This document shows positions 1 through 6,687 of a stretch of 17,560 bases of DNA, piece by piece. How positions within the stretch are numbered: the first letter of the stretch is position 1; every line of letters starts with the position of its first letter. Origin of the DNA: Pseudomonadota bacterium (GTDB lineage Bacteria; Pseudomonadota; Alphaproteobacteria; Rhizobiales; Hyphomicrobiaceae). The stretch lies in assembly GCA_003242645.1 (NCBI GenBank), contig QGVC01000032.1, positions 1 to 17,560 of the forward strand. Direction: 5' to 3'. Under the pieces are notes generated by a model, which worked only from the letters and a program-made list of their open reading frames with translations, was not told where the DNA came from and made no database searches. The translations under genes and the position numbers were made by a program.

Positions 1-167
1 AGGTAGAGCAGCGCCTCGGCTGCTTCGCGCGAGCCCGCTCCCTTCTCCTGCGCCAGGTGCAACAGCTCGATCGCTCGCTCGATTGCCGCCCGTTCGCGTT
101 CGCGCGCCAACCGCGGCGTATCCTCGAGCATTTCGGCGTAGGCAGCGTTATGAGCTTCAACGGTCAT
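1..167 (-). CDS. flaF: Flagellar biosynthesis regulator FlaF (N-terminal part, cut by window edge)
   Basis: Only the first 55 residues are inside the window. The visible part includes an AYAEMLEDTP segment, an ARERERAAIERAIELL helix and the segment SREAAEALLYL. This matches the start of rhizobial FlaF as I remember it, a protein of roughly 110-120 residues. FlaF acts with FlbT on flagellin synthesis after hook completion in alphaproteobacteria; in Caulobacter FlaF is needed for flagellin translation or secretion. The ATG at 165-167 is preceded by a GGAAG ribosome binding site. The gene lies 23 bases after flgL on the same strand and is probably in the same operon. In rhizobial clusters flbT and flgD normally follow, which would lie beyond the left edge. 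The identification rests on motif resemblance plus synteny. Confidence 0.85.
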   Translation of the reverse strand, partial: MTVEAHNAAYAEMLEDTPRLARERERAAIERAIELLHLAQEKGAGSREAAEALLY

Positions 168-190
168 TGGTCTTCCACGGGGAAAGCTGC

Positions 191-1240
191 CTAGAGGTGA
201 TGGACGAGACTCATTTCCTGGAGGCGCGCCGTCAGTGCATACGCTGTCTCGATTTGCGTCAGCAGGGACGTCACGCGAATCGAAGCTTCATAAGGATCAA
301 CCGCCTCAAGATTGACGATGTGGTTGGCCAGCACATCCATTTGAATCGTCATCCGCTCGTTCGCAGCCGCAATGCGCTCCTCAGCAATGCCGAGGGTTGT
401 TCGCAGAGCCGTAAGACCTTGAATTGCTGCCCCCACCGTTTTCACAGCCGTATCGACGATGGCGTGAAACGCGCTTTCGTTGAGGTTTTCAGCACCCAAG
501 TCGGCCACCATGACGTAGGCACTGACGAGCTTCCGGATGGGCTCTGCGTTGGCGCTGACGGAGGTCTCAATCACCTCGTTTTTCGAGATCCGACTGGTCA
601 TGTTCTGGTTTGATGCTTTGGACCAGTCGGCCAACCACGCCGCTTCGTCGGTGAGCGCACTGAATGCGCCGTCCAGAAACGCCTGCATATCCTCAGCCGA
701 TATATTCACAACTGCAGGATCGGACTGAGAAATGCCAAACGCCGACAAGAACGCATTCGCCACCGCTTGGCGGCTGGGTGGTGGCGGATCGCTGAAATAA
801 TGCGCAAGAGGCGCGGTTCCCGTGTTGATCCCTCCAAAAATATGCACGCCTTCGACGACCGTGTTGATCGCATTGATGAGCGATGTGAGCCGTGACCGGG
901 CTTCCGCCACCAGAACCTCCGGTCCCATATCGCTATCCCGGCTTGCGATCAAATCACCGAGGAACGATTCCGCATCCGCGGCCAGGCTTTCCAAGACATT
1001 CTGTGTTGCAGAGAGGCGTGTTTTTGCGACTGCATTGGAATCGAGAATGGTCGTGAGCCGCGCATGCTCACTCCGTAGAGAAACGGTATGCCCAGCTCTG
1101 AAACCGAGACTTAGGCCAACGTCCGCATGGCGGCCGGTGGTGACCTCCTTCTGCGCCGCGGCCAGTCGGCTTTGTGCTTTCATCACCGAAAGCCGCATCG
1201 CCTCAAGAAGCGCATGGGTGGAAACGGCCAGCAATTTCAT
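191..1240 (-). CDS. flgL: Flagellar hook-associated protein 3 (hook-filament junction protein)
   Basis: FlgL forms, with FlgK, the junction between hook and flagellin filament and is exported by the flagellar type III apparatus. The protein (349 residues from the ATG at 1240) has the flagellin-like N-terminal coiled coil, with QKEVTTGRHADVGLSLG near residues 30-47, and the matching C-terminal helix (SLLTQIETAYALTARLQEM), both needed for coaxial packing. There is no cleavable signal peptide, as expected for this export route. An in-frame GTG at 1249 would overlap the flgK stop by four bases (GTGA). I prefer the ATG at 1240 because it gives the usual MK-start and follows a GGGG stretch at a better distance. 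Either way it is translationally close-coupled to flgK. Length fits alphaproteobacterial FlgL. Confidence 0.93.
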   Translation of the reverse strand: MKLLAVSTHALLEAMRLSVMKAQSRLAAAQKEVTTGRHADVGLSLGFRAGHTVSLRSEHARLTTILDSNAVAKTRLSATQNVLESLAADAESFLGDLIASRDSDMGPEVLVAEARSRLTSLINAINTVVEGVHIFGGINTGTAPLAHYFSDPPPPSRQAVANAFLSAFGISQSDPAVVNISAEDMQAFLDGAFSALTDEAAWLADWSKASNQNMTSRISKNEVIETSVSANAEPIRKLVSAYVMVADLGAENLNESAFHAIVDTAVKTVGAAIQGLTALRTTLGIAEERIAAANERMTIQMDVLANHIVNLEAVDPYEASIRVTSLLTQIETAYALTARLQEMSLVHHL

Positions 1241-1245
1241 TCCGA

Positions 1246-2715
1246 TCACCCCGCCGCCGCAATCAGCACGCGTAGCATTTCATCGATCACGGAGATCAGC
1301 CGTGCGGTCGCCATATACGAGCGCTCGAGTTCGAGAAGCAGCGTCATCTCATGATCGAGGTTGACGCCGGTTGCGTTGGAAAGTGCCTCTGATGTGCGTT
1401 CGAATAAGGTGGCCCGATAATCCATTTCAGAACTGGCCGCCGAGCGCGCCTCCTGGAGCCACGCAACGGAACTCGCGGCAAATCCGGCCAAAGTAGCTGT
1501 TCCACCCAGTTGCGCAGCCGGGTCGAATGCGCGCTGTTGCGCCATCCGATCGATCAGCTCTTGAAGCCTATCCGAAAATCCCGGTGCACCGGTTGTGTTA
1601 TACACATATTCAGGACCAGATAGCCCGCCGTCACGCAGTTTCGTGACATCTCCGCCCTGCGCAGGATCCGCGCTCGGGTTCACGATGATCATTCCAGCGA
1701 GACCGGGAATGATCGTGCCAGAGGGCGGCACGCTGGTGGCACCAGCGTACGTGAATAATCCCGGAGCATCGGGCAATGACGGCGGATCACTCTGGTCGCT
1801 CTCGGCAAAGGTTTCGATCAACCCGCGAGCAATCTCATCAAGCTGATTTTGATAGGTGGTGGCGATTTCATCGCGGATCGTTATCAGTCCGGCAAGCCGG
1901 CCGCTTCCGATCGCCATGCCGGCGGCAGAGCCAGTGATCTGCACACCATCCGCGAATACCGCATAGCCGGTGGTTCCGGCGGTATAGACGAGAGTCGGCT
2001 CGAACGTAATCGCTCGCGGTTTCGTTTCGAACAGTGTTACGCCGCTGTCCGTAAAGATGACCATATCGTTGTCGGGCCGCACCATGGTCCGAATGCCCAC
2101 CTCTTCGGAAATGGCCAGAAGAAGGCGATCGCGATGGTCGAGGTGGTCCGTGATGTCGGCACCGGAGCGCGTACCGTTGACGATCGCGGCATTGACCGTC
2201 TCGAATTGGGCCAATAGTTCGTTGAGACGGCTCACCGAGCTGGCGATTTCTGCGTCCGCTTCCTGGCGCAGCCTTTGCACTGTTTCCGTGGCGCTGTTCA
2301 GCGCATCCGCCAAATTTCGGGCTGCCGAGATGGCCGACTGTGCGGCAACGGTATCGTGGGGCGCCGCCGAATAGATTTGAATCGCGTCCATCAGCTTGCC
2401 GATCAACGCGGCCACAGAGGCATCGAGCTCGGGATCCAGCACCGTTCCGTGAAGTCGATCCAGCGCCTCGACAATGCTCCGCTGCTGGCCAGTTGCGGAA
2501 TTGGCGGCAAGCATTTGAGACAGCAAAGCACCATCGGCCGCCCGCGTGATGGCAGCAAGCCGGACGCCGCCATCGGGCGCAGTTACAACGTTCGCGATTT
2601 TGCGCGATGCCAGAAACTGGGCCGCATTGACGATGTTGCGAGACACAATAGATGTGCGGCTTGAGGTGACCGACAATCCGCTAAGGGCGACGTCGAGTGC
2701 CGATGTAAGAGTCAT
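1246..2715 (-). CDS. flgK: Flagellar hook-associated protein 1
   Basis: FlgK is the first junction protein laid on the hook. The 489-residue product has the rod/hook-type N-terminus (TSALDVALSGLSVTSSRTSI followed by SRNI, residues 3-27), a long helical segment around residues 90-175 and the C-terminal helix LLLELERSYMATARLISVID typical of FlgK. The middle (about residues 180-430) is the variable exposed region. The N-terminal box reads SRNIVNAAQFLASRK where many homologues have an SRNIANANTPGY-like sequence, a modest deviation. The start ATG at 2713-2715 has a close GGAA upstream. It lies 39 bases after flgE and its stop overlaps or abuts the flgL start, so flgE-flgK-flgL-flaF looks like one transcription unit. 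Confidence 0.95.
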   Translation of the reverse strand: MTLTSALDVALSGLSVTSSRTSIVSRNIVNAAQFLASRKIANVVTAPDGGVRLAAITRAADGALLSQMLAANSATGQQRSIVEALDRLHGTVLDPELDASVAALIGKLMDAIQIYSAAPHDTVAAQSAISAARNLADALNSATETVQRLRQEADAEIASSVSRLNELLAQFETVNAAIVNGTRSGADITDHLDHRDRLLLAISEEVGIRTMVRPDNDMVIFTDSGVTLFETKPRAITFEPTLVYTAGTTGYAVFADGVQITGSAAGMAIGSGRLAGLITIRDEIATTYQNQLDEIARGLIETFAESDQSDPPSLPDAPGLFTYAGATSVPPSGTIIPGLAGMIIVNPSADPAQGGDVTKLRDGGLSGPEYVYNTTGAPGFSDRLQELIDRMAQQRAFDPAAQLGGTATLAGFAASSVAWLQEARSAASSEMDYRATLFERTSEALSNATGVNLDHEMTLLLELERSYMATARLISVIDEMLRVLIAAAG

Positions 2716-2754
2716 TTCCAGGCCGCTCAGAACCGCATTATTTCGGCAAAATCA

Positions 2755-4014
2755 TCAGCGCTTGAGATTGACGAGAACGTCCATCAACTCTGCGCCAGTC
2801 TGGAAGACCTTTGAGTTGGCCGTGTAATTGCGCTGGGACTCGATCATCGTGGTCAGCTCTGATGCGAGGTCGACATTCGATTGCTCCAGAGCCCCCGAAA
2901 CCATTGTCCCAAAACTGCTGGTTCCCGCGAAACCAATTCTGATGTCGCCGGACTCCGCCGTTGGCATAAAGAGATTGCCGGAGAGCGGCCTCAAATTGTC
3001 AGGGCTCCTTACCGTGGCAAGAGGAATGCGATGTGTCGCAATTCGCGTGTTGTTGCTGTACACCACGTAAAGCTCGCCGGTTTCGGAAATTTCAATAGCC
3101 TCGACTTCGCTTGGGGCGTTGCCATTCACCTGCGCTGCAATGACTGTGTAATCGGCCGCCAGCTCGGTCGTTTGAGACAAGTCGAGAGTAAGTTGAGCGC
3201 CATTCGGCACCGTGATAGTCATCGATGTCGGGCTCGCAGCGGCAAGCCGCCCGGTGGTTGGATCGAATGTCAGCGTCACAGTGCCAAGTGGCCCACCGGT
3301 GTAAGGAAAGCCGCCGCCCGCTGCCTGTGCCGATCGATCGAAGATCGTCACCTCCCATGTGTTCGGCGCCACTTTGGCGCTGTACACATCGAGAACGACC
3401 TCGTTTCCGACGAAGTCGTAAACAATGAGTGAGGTTTTTCCGTTGAATTCTGCGTTGGCAGCGTTTGTCGATGGCAGCTGAGCCGCAGGAATTGCAGCTG
3501 CATTGACCGGCAAATTAACGTAGAAAGTACCTTCCGTTGACGGATTGGCGCGCAGGCCAAGCTCGCGAATATTGATCACCTCGAGCCCGGCAAAACCGTT
3601 GGCGACGACCTGCGGCTCGCCGGTGGCAAGCGAATAGCCCATGAGGCTGTAGCCGGCCGCATTCACCAATCGCCCCTCACCATCCGGAACGAAGGAGCCG
3701 GCTCGGGTCATGTAGATCTGCCCGCCAGGGGCTGAGACAAGAAAAAAGCCGTCACCGCGCACCGCGAGATCAGTCGCGGAGGTCGTGTAGGTCAGCGCGC
3801 CCTGACTGGAAATCGCGTACCGCGTGTGTGTTTCAACGCTGCCCGGAAGATAAGAGCCCGCACCCGCGTCTAACACCAACGTGGAGAATTCCGTGGAGGC
3901 GCGCTTGTAGCCAGTCGTGCTCACGTTGGCGATATTGTCGGCCACGGTGCCGAGTCGGGCTGATTGCGCGGCCATGCCGGAAACGCCCGTTCGCATCATG
4001 CCATAGAGGCTCAT
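2755..4014 (-). CDS. flgE: Flagellar hook protein
   Basis: FlgE polymerises into the hook that joins basal body and filament. The 419-residue product starts with the conserved rod-hook motif (SLYGMMRTGVSGMAAQSARL, then VADNIANVSTTGYKRA, residues 2-39). It carries the FlgE/F/G-like DLAVRGDGFFLV segment near residue 82 and ends with QSNVDLASELTTMIESQRNY and SKVFQTGAELMDVLVNLKR, the standard C-terminal helix. The length is typical for a short alphaproteobacterial FlgE. The ATG at 4012-4014 follows an AGGGGGA ribosome binding site about ten bases upstream. It is preceded by ftcR on the same strand with a 114-base gap containing a hairpin, so it could be read from its own promoter as well as through from ftcR. 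Confidence 0.96.
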   Translation of the reverse strand: MSLYGMMRTGVSGMAAQSARLGTVADNIANVSTTGYKRASTEFSTLVLDAGAGSYLPGSVETHTRYAISSQGALTYTTSATDLAVRGDGFFLVSAPGGQIYMTRAGSFVPDGEGRLVNAAGYSLMGYSLATGEPQVVANGFAGLEVINIRELGLRANPSTEGTFYVNLPVNAAAIPAAQLPSTNAANAEFNGKTSLIVYDFVGNEVVLDVYSAKVAPNTWEVTIFDRSAQAAGGGFPYTGGPLGTVTLTFDPTTGRLAAASPTSMTITVPNGAQLTLDLSQTTELAADYTVIAAQVNGNAPSEVEAIEISETGELYVVYSNNTRIATHRIPLATVRSPDNLRPLSGNLFMPTAESGDIRIGFAGTSSFGTMVSGALEQSNVDLASELTTMIESQRNYTANSKVFQTGAELMDVLVNLKR

Positions 4015-4079
4015 TTCTCGGTGTCCCCCTACGTCCCTCTGCGATGAATGAAAGCACGTCCGGCTTGCATAAAGCTGAT

Positions 4080-4110
4080 GGGGAGCGATCGCGCCGCACG
4101 ACCGCTCCCC
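4080..4110 (-). terminator. Hairpin between ftcR and flgE, possible terminator or attenuator
   Basis: Perfect 8-bp inverted repeat, GGGGAGCG at 4080-4087 and CGCTCCCC at 4103-4110, separated by 15 bases. It lies 18 bases after the ftcR stop codon in the direction of transcription. On the minus strand it is followed by ATCAGCTTTA, not a true T-run, so it is at best a weak intrinsic terminator. It may partly separate ftcR expression from the downstream flagellar genes. Confidence 0.4.
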
Positions 4111-4128
4111 GCGCGCTACCCCGCTGCG

Positions 4129-4806
4129 CTATTGGAAAACGAGCCGGTACCCGAGATAGCGCTGTGAATCGATCGGATCATGACCAAGCCGCTGACGAAG
4201 CCGCTTGCGCAGCTTGCTGATGTGGCTCTCGATCACGTTCTCGTCGATGTTCTCGCCGAACAAACCGTACACTGAGTTGAAGATCTGGGTCTTCGTAACG
4301 CGCCGGCCCTTGTTCATGACCAGATACTCAAGGATGCGCCGCTCCCGCCGTGGCAATGGCAGAACCTCGCCGTGCACCTCGGGATCGCGACCGTCGAAGA
4401 AGACACGAATCGCACCCGCCTCTGCGCATTCCGGGCCGCTCTGATTGCCACGGCGGCGGATCGCCTCGATCCTCGCCAGGATTTCGCGTACGTGGATAGG
4501 CTTGCGAACGACGTCGTCCACACCGGCCGCGAAGAGCTCGAGCGTCTCCTCAAGAGACCGCCGCTCGTTCATAGCAATGACGGGCGCTGTGGCAGCCTTT
4601 CCCTTGATCTTGCGAGAAAGTGCAAAGCGTTCGCGGCAATCCCCGAGGAGGAACGCTTCGACGGCCATGATGTCAGGCTGAGATACGCTATCGACCCACT
4701 GATCGAACTCCGCTGGTCGTAGACCGGTTGCCGAGACGCCCTCCCGGTCGAACCAAGACGCGAACCCTTCCGACACAGTTTGGCGCTCGTCGACAATCAC
4801 GATCAT
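4129..4806 (-). CDS. ftcR: FtcR/Rem-type flagellar transcriptional regulator (atypical OmpR-family response regulator)
   Basis: This 225-residue protein resembles Brucella FtcR and Sinorhizobium Rem, the regulators that switch on class-II or later flagellar genes in Hyphomicrobiales. Residues 1-120 are receiver-like ([54 protein letters not shown]). Residues about 125-222 are an OmpR-type winged helix ([43 protein letters not shown]). The receiver is degenerate: aligning [12 protein letters not shown] with the usual PDxxxxDxxxPG puts Glu50 at the phosphoacceptor Asp site, while the late Lys (VRKP) is kept. It may therefore act without phosphorylation. The ATG at 4804-4806 has a strong AGGGGGG ribosome binding site. 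Its place immediately before flgE-flgK-flgL-flaF is the standard rhizobial arrangement and supports the name. Confidence 0.92.
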   Translation of the reverse strand: MIVIVDERQTVSEGFASWFDREGVSATGLRPAEFDQWVDSVSQPDIMAVEAFLLGDCRERFALSRKIKGKAATAPVIAMNERRSLEETLELFAAGVDDVVRKPIHVREILARIEAIRRRGNQSGPECAEAGAIRVFFDGRDPEVHGEVLPLPRRERRILEYLVMNKGRRVTKTQIFNSVYGLFGENIDENVIESHISKLRKRLRQRLGHDPIDSQRYLGYRLVFQ

Positions 4807-4844
4807 TGCTGCCCCCCTAGTCAGATTTGATCGTCTGCACTTTT

Positions 4845-4873
4845 TGCGTATAACCCTTTGTTAGATCCGTCAA
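4845..4873 (-). promoter_or_regulatory. Probable sigma-70-type promoter of ftcR
   Basis: On the minus strand TTGACG (4868-4873) is followed after exactly 17 bases by TACGCA (4845-4850), 38 bases before the ftcR ATG. The -35 matches the consensus at five of six positions. The -10 is weak; a TTATAC sequence starting three bases earlier on the minus strand is an alternative -10 at shorter spacing. The call rests on motif and position only. Confidence 0.4.
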
Positions 4874-5030
4874 TATGCGCAGACTACCCACCAAACGTGA
4901 AGATTTGCTTATTCTTGGGGAGCGTGATCGTTCGCCCACACCGGGGACAGCGGCCTTATAACGGGGTGATTTTGGAGCTAGCAGAAGAGAGGAGAGGGCC
5001 ACCGCGGACCGGCCAGAATTCCTCAGCCAA

Positions 5031-5081
5031 GCGAACTTTCGCTGCGCCAAAGCGAACTTCCTCCGCGGAGGCCTTTGGCGC
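5031..5081. repeat. Cluster of nested inverted and direct repeats
   Basis: GCGCCAAAG (5044-5052) pairs perfectly with CTTTGGCGC (5073-5081). Inside this 9-bp stem sits a 12-bp perfect palindrome CCTCCGCGGAGG (5060-5071). Overlapping the left arm, GCGAACTT occurs twice as a direct repeat (5031-5038 and 5052-5059), and its first copy is part of a small hairpin GCGAA-CT-TTCGC (5031-5042). It lies downstream of metZ on the metZ strand. It could be a 3'-end RNA structure or a protein-binding site; I do not recognise a named repeat family. Confidence 0.55.
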
Positions 5082-5119
5082 GCACGCGGCTTCTGTCCGC
5101 GGCACAGAACTCCCGAAAG

Positions 5120-5135
5120 CCGCGAACTAACGCGG
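5120..5135 (-). terminator. Weak hairpin after metZ, possible terminator
   Basis: On the minus strand CCGCG and CGCGG flank a six-base loop (TTAGTT). The stem is preceded by AAA and followed by CTTT, about 38 bases beyond the metZ stop codon. The stem is short (5 bp) and the T-tract poor, so this is a low-confidence call; the larger repeat cluster just beyond could share the role. Confidence 0.3.
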
Positions 5136-5172
5136 TTTGCTGATGGTGATGAGCCGTGAAGGGCGGACGCTA

Positions 5173-6381
5173 TTACGCCGCCGCGGCAAGCCCTGCTTCG
5201 AGGTCAGCAATAAGATCCTCGGCCGCCTCGAGCCCGACCGACAACCGCAGCATGCTATCCGTAATGCCGAGCTCTGCCCGTGCCTCGGGGCTAAGGCGCT
5301 GGTGGGTCGTCGTCGCCGGATGAGTTATGAGGCTCTTCGCGTCTCCGAGATTGTTGGAGATTCGGATGAGCTTCAGGGCATTAACGAATCGGAAAGCGCG
5401 TTCTTTTCCGCCGGCGATCTCGAAGGTCACCACCTGACCGCCGCCCGACATCTGCCGCCGGATGATGTCGGCCTGTGGGTGATCCGGGCGGCCACAATAG
5501 CGCACCCGCTCGACGAGGGATTGTTCCGCCAGCCAATCGGCGATCTTTGCGGCCGTGGCGCACTGTGCTTTCACGCGAAGCGACAGCGTCTCCAATCCTT
5601 TCAGCAACACCCAGGCATTGAATGGGCTGAGCGAAGGCCCAGTCTGGCGCAGGAATGTGTGCAGGTAATCTTTTAGAAACTTCTCCGAGCACAGCACGAC
5701 GCCGCCGAGACACCGTCCCTGGCCATCGATGTGCTTCGTCGCCGAATACATGACCACATCGGCGCCCAACGCGAGCGGCTTCTGGAGAATTGGCGAGGCA
5801 AAAACGTTATCGACGAAAACGAGTGCGCCAACGTCGTGCGCGAGCGCCGAAACCGCTGCGATGTCGACCACCTCCAGAGTCGGATTGGCCGGTGTTTCGA
5901 AAAAAAGCGCTTTCGTGTTGGGCCGCAGGGCTTTCCGCCATTGTTCGATGTCGCTGCCGTCAACGAGGGTCGTCTCGATGCCGAAGCGAGGACAAAGCTC
6001 ATCAACGATATAGCGGCAGGAGCCGAACATCGCGCGCGCCGCGATGATGTGATCGCCGGTCTGAAGATAGCACAGCAGGGCCGCAGTCACCGCCGCCATG
6101 CCCGTCGCCGTCGCGCGTGCCGCCTCGGCGCCTTCCAGCAGGCGCATACGCTCTTCGAACATCGCGACGGTCGGATTGGAAAAGCGCGTATAGATGAAAC
6201 CGGGCTCGTTGCCAGCAAAACGAGCCTCCGCCTGCTCAGCAGAGTCGTAGACGTAACTTTGGGTGAGAAAGAGCGCCTCGGCAGTCTCGCCAAACTCGGT
6301 CCGTAGTTGACCGCCGTGGACGAGAATCGTTTCGGGCGCCCATTGCTGGCTGAAATTCGAAACTTTATCGCGCTGTGCCAT
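5173..6381 (-). CDS. metZ: O-succinylhomoserine sulfhydrylase (PLP enzyme, methionine synthesis)
   Basis: MetZ replaces the succinyl group of O-succinylhomoserine with sulfide to give homocysteine, the direct sulfhydrylation route to methionine. The 402-residue protein has the Cys/Met-metabolism PLP fold: GFIYTRFSNPT near residue 61, ATGMAAV near 92, the cofactor-contacting Asp191 in VFVDNVFASP, and the Schiff-base Lys216 in YSATKHIDGQGR. The open frame extends 45 codons further upstream, but the start is clearly the ATG at 6379-6381, preceded by an excellent AAGGAGG, because the extension would run through the leader hairpins. The leader carries a SAM-II riboswitch, which independently supports a methionine role. 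Related cystathionine gamma-synthases share the fold; the SAM-II leader and the close resemblance to alphaproteobacterial MetZ favour MetZ. Confidence 0.94.
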   Translation of the reverse strand: MAQRDKVSNFSQQWAPETILVHGGQLRTEFGETAEALFLTQSYVYDSAEQAEARFAGNEPGFIYTRFSNPTVAMFEERMRLLEGAEAARATATGMAAVTAALLCYLQTGDHIIAARAMFGSCRYIVDELCPRFGIETTLVDGSDIEQWRKALRPNTKALFFETPANPTLEVVDIAAVSALAHDVGALVFVDNVFASPILQKPLALGADVVMYSATKHIDGQGRCLGGVVLCSEKFLKDYLHTFLRQTGPSLSPFNAWVLLKGLETLSLRVKAQCATAAKIADWLAEQSLVERVRYCGRPDHPQADIIRRQMSGGGQVVTFEIAGGKERAFRFVNALKLIRISNNLGDAKSLITHPATTTHQRLSPEARAELGITDSMLRLSVGLEAAEDLIADLEAGLAAAA

Positions 6382-6411
6382 GGACGCCTCCTTACCTGTC
6401 TGGCCCAGGGC

Positions 6412-6464
6412 AAAAAGAAAACCCGGCCGCAGATCTCGCAAGAAACCGAGCGCGGGCCAGGTTT
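6412..6464 (-). terminator. Intrinsic terminator in the metZ leader (riboswitch expression platform)
   Basis: Read on the minus strand, AAACCTGGCC (6455-6464) pairs with GGCCGGGTTT (6419-6428) over ten positions with a single T.G wobble, followed directly by TTCTTTTTG (6411-6419, partly shared with the stem). The 26-base loop contains a small CTCG/CGAG helix. A GC-rich stem running into a T-rich tract between a SAM-II aptamer and the gene it controls fits a transcription-attenuation platform. The metZ ribosome binding site lies about 15 bases further on and is not inside the hairpin. Confidence 0.75.
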
Positions 6465-6472
6465 GCGCGCGG

Positions 6473-6527
6473 CCTTTTAGCGAGTTCTTTAACGTGGCTG
6501 CAAGCCGGCCGGCCAAATCACCACGGT
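6473..6527 (-). promoter_or_regulatory. SAM-II riboswitch aptamer upstream of metZ
   Basis: The minus-strand sequence contains the diagnostic SAM-II blocks in order and spacing: CGTGGTGATTTG, then GGCTTGCAGCCACG, then TTAAA, then CTCGCTAAAAGG. CGTGG pairs with CCACG to form P1, and the 3' GCTAAA block is the strand that closes the pseudoknot in this family. SAM-II aptamers bind S-adenosylmethionine and are found mainly in Alphaproteobacteria in front of methionine genes such as metA, metX and metZ, where ligand reduces expression. Length (about 55 bases) and target gene both fit. The predicted transcription start lies within a few bases of the aptamer's 5' end. Confidence 0.93.
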
Positions 6528-6536
6528 GCGGTTGCG

Positions 6537-6565
6537 CTGATACGCCTGATGCGCGCGATCGTCAA
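6537..6565 (-). promoter_or_regulatory. Probable promoter of the SAM-II/metZ transcript
   Basis: On the minus strand TTGACG (6560-6565), a 17-base spacer and TATCAG (6537-6542) form a good sigma-70-type promoter. Transcription should begin near 6530, immediately before the SAM-II aptamer, which is the geometry expected of a riboswitch leader. A small inverted repeat GCCGA/TCGGC (6574-6578 and 6587-6591) lies just upstream, between metZ and the divergent deaminase gene. Confidence 0.65.
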
Positions 6566-6687
6566 GGTCGAAGGCCGATCAATTATTCGGCAGGCTGCTG
6601 TGCGAGCTTGCAAGACGTGGAGAGACGTAAGCGCGACTTGGCGCGAAAGGGCTGAACAGCTAGACACGTCTCCTACGGAGGTGCGGC

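Larger units (their letters stand above)
4874..5172. other. Intergenic region between ftcR and metZ without a convincing gene
   Basis: About 300 bases separate the ftcR promoter from the metZ stop codon. Two open frames cross it (plus 4858-5130, starting TTG, and minus 4817-5050), but neither has a ribosome binding site or protein-like composition, and I do not call them. The right half (5031-5081) is dense in inverted repeats, listed separately, followed by a short hairpin next to the metZ end. The left half shows nothing I recognise. Confidence 0.6.

Noticed and set aside
6382..6516. 45-codon N-terminal extension of metZ
   Set aside because: It would translate through the terminator hairpin and part of the SAM-II aptamer, while the ATG at 6381 has a perfect AAGGAGG ribosome binding site and gives the normal MetZ length.
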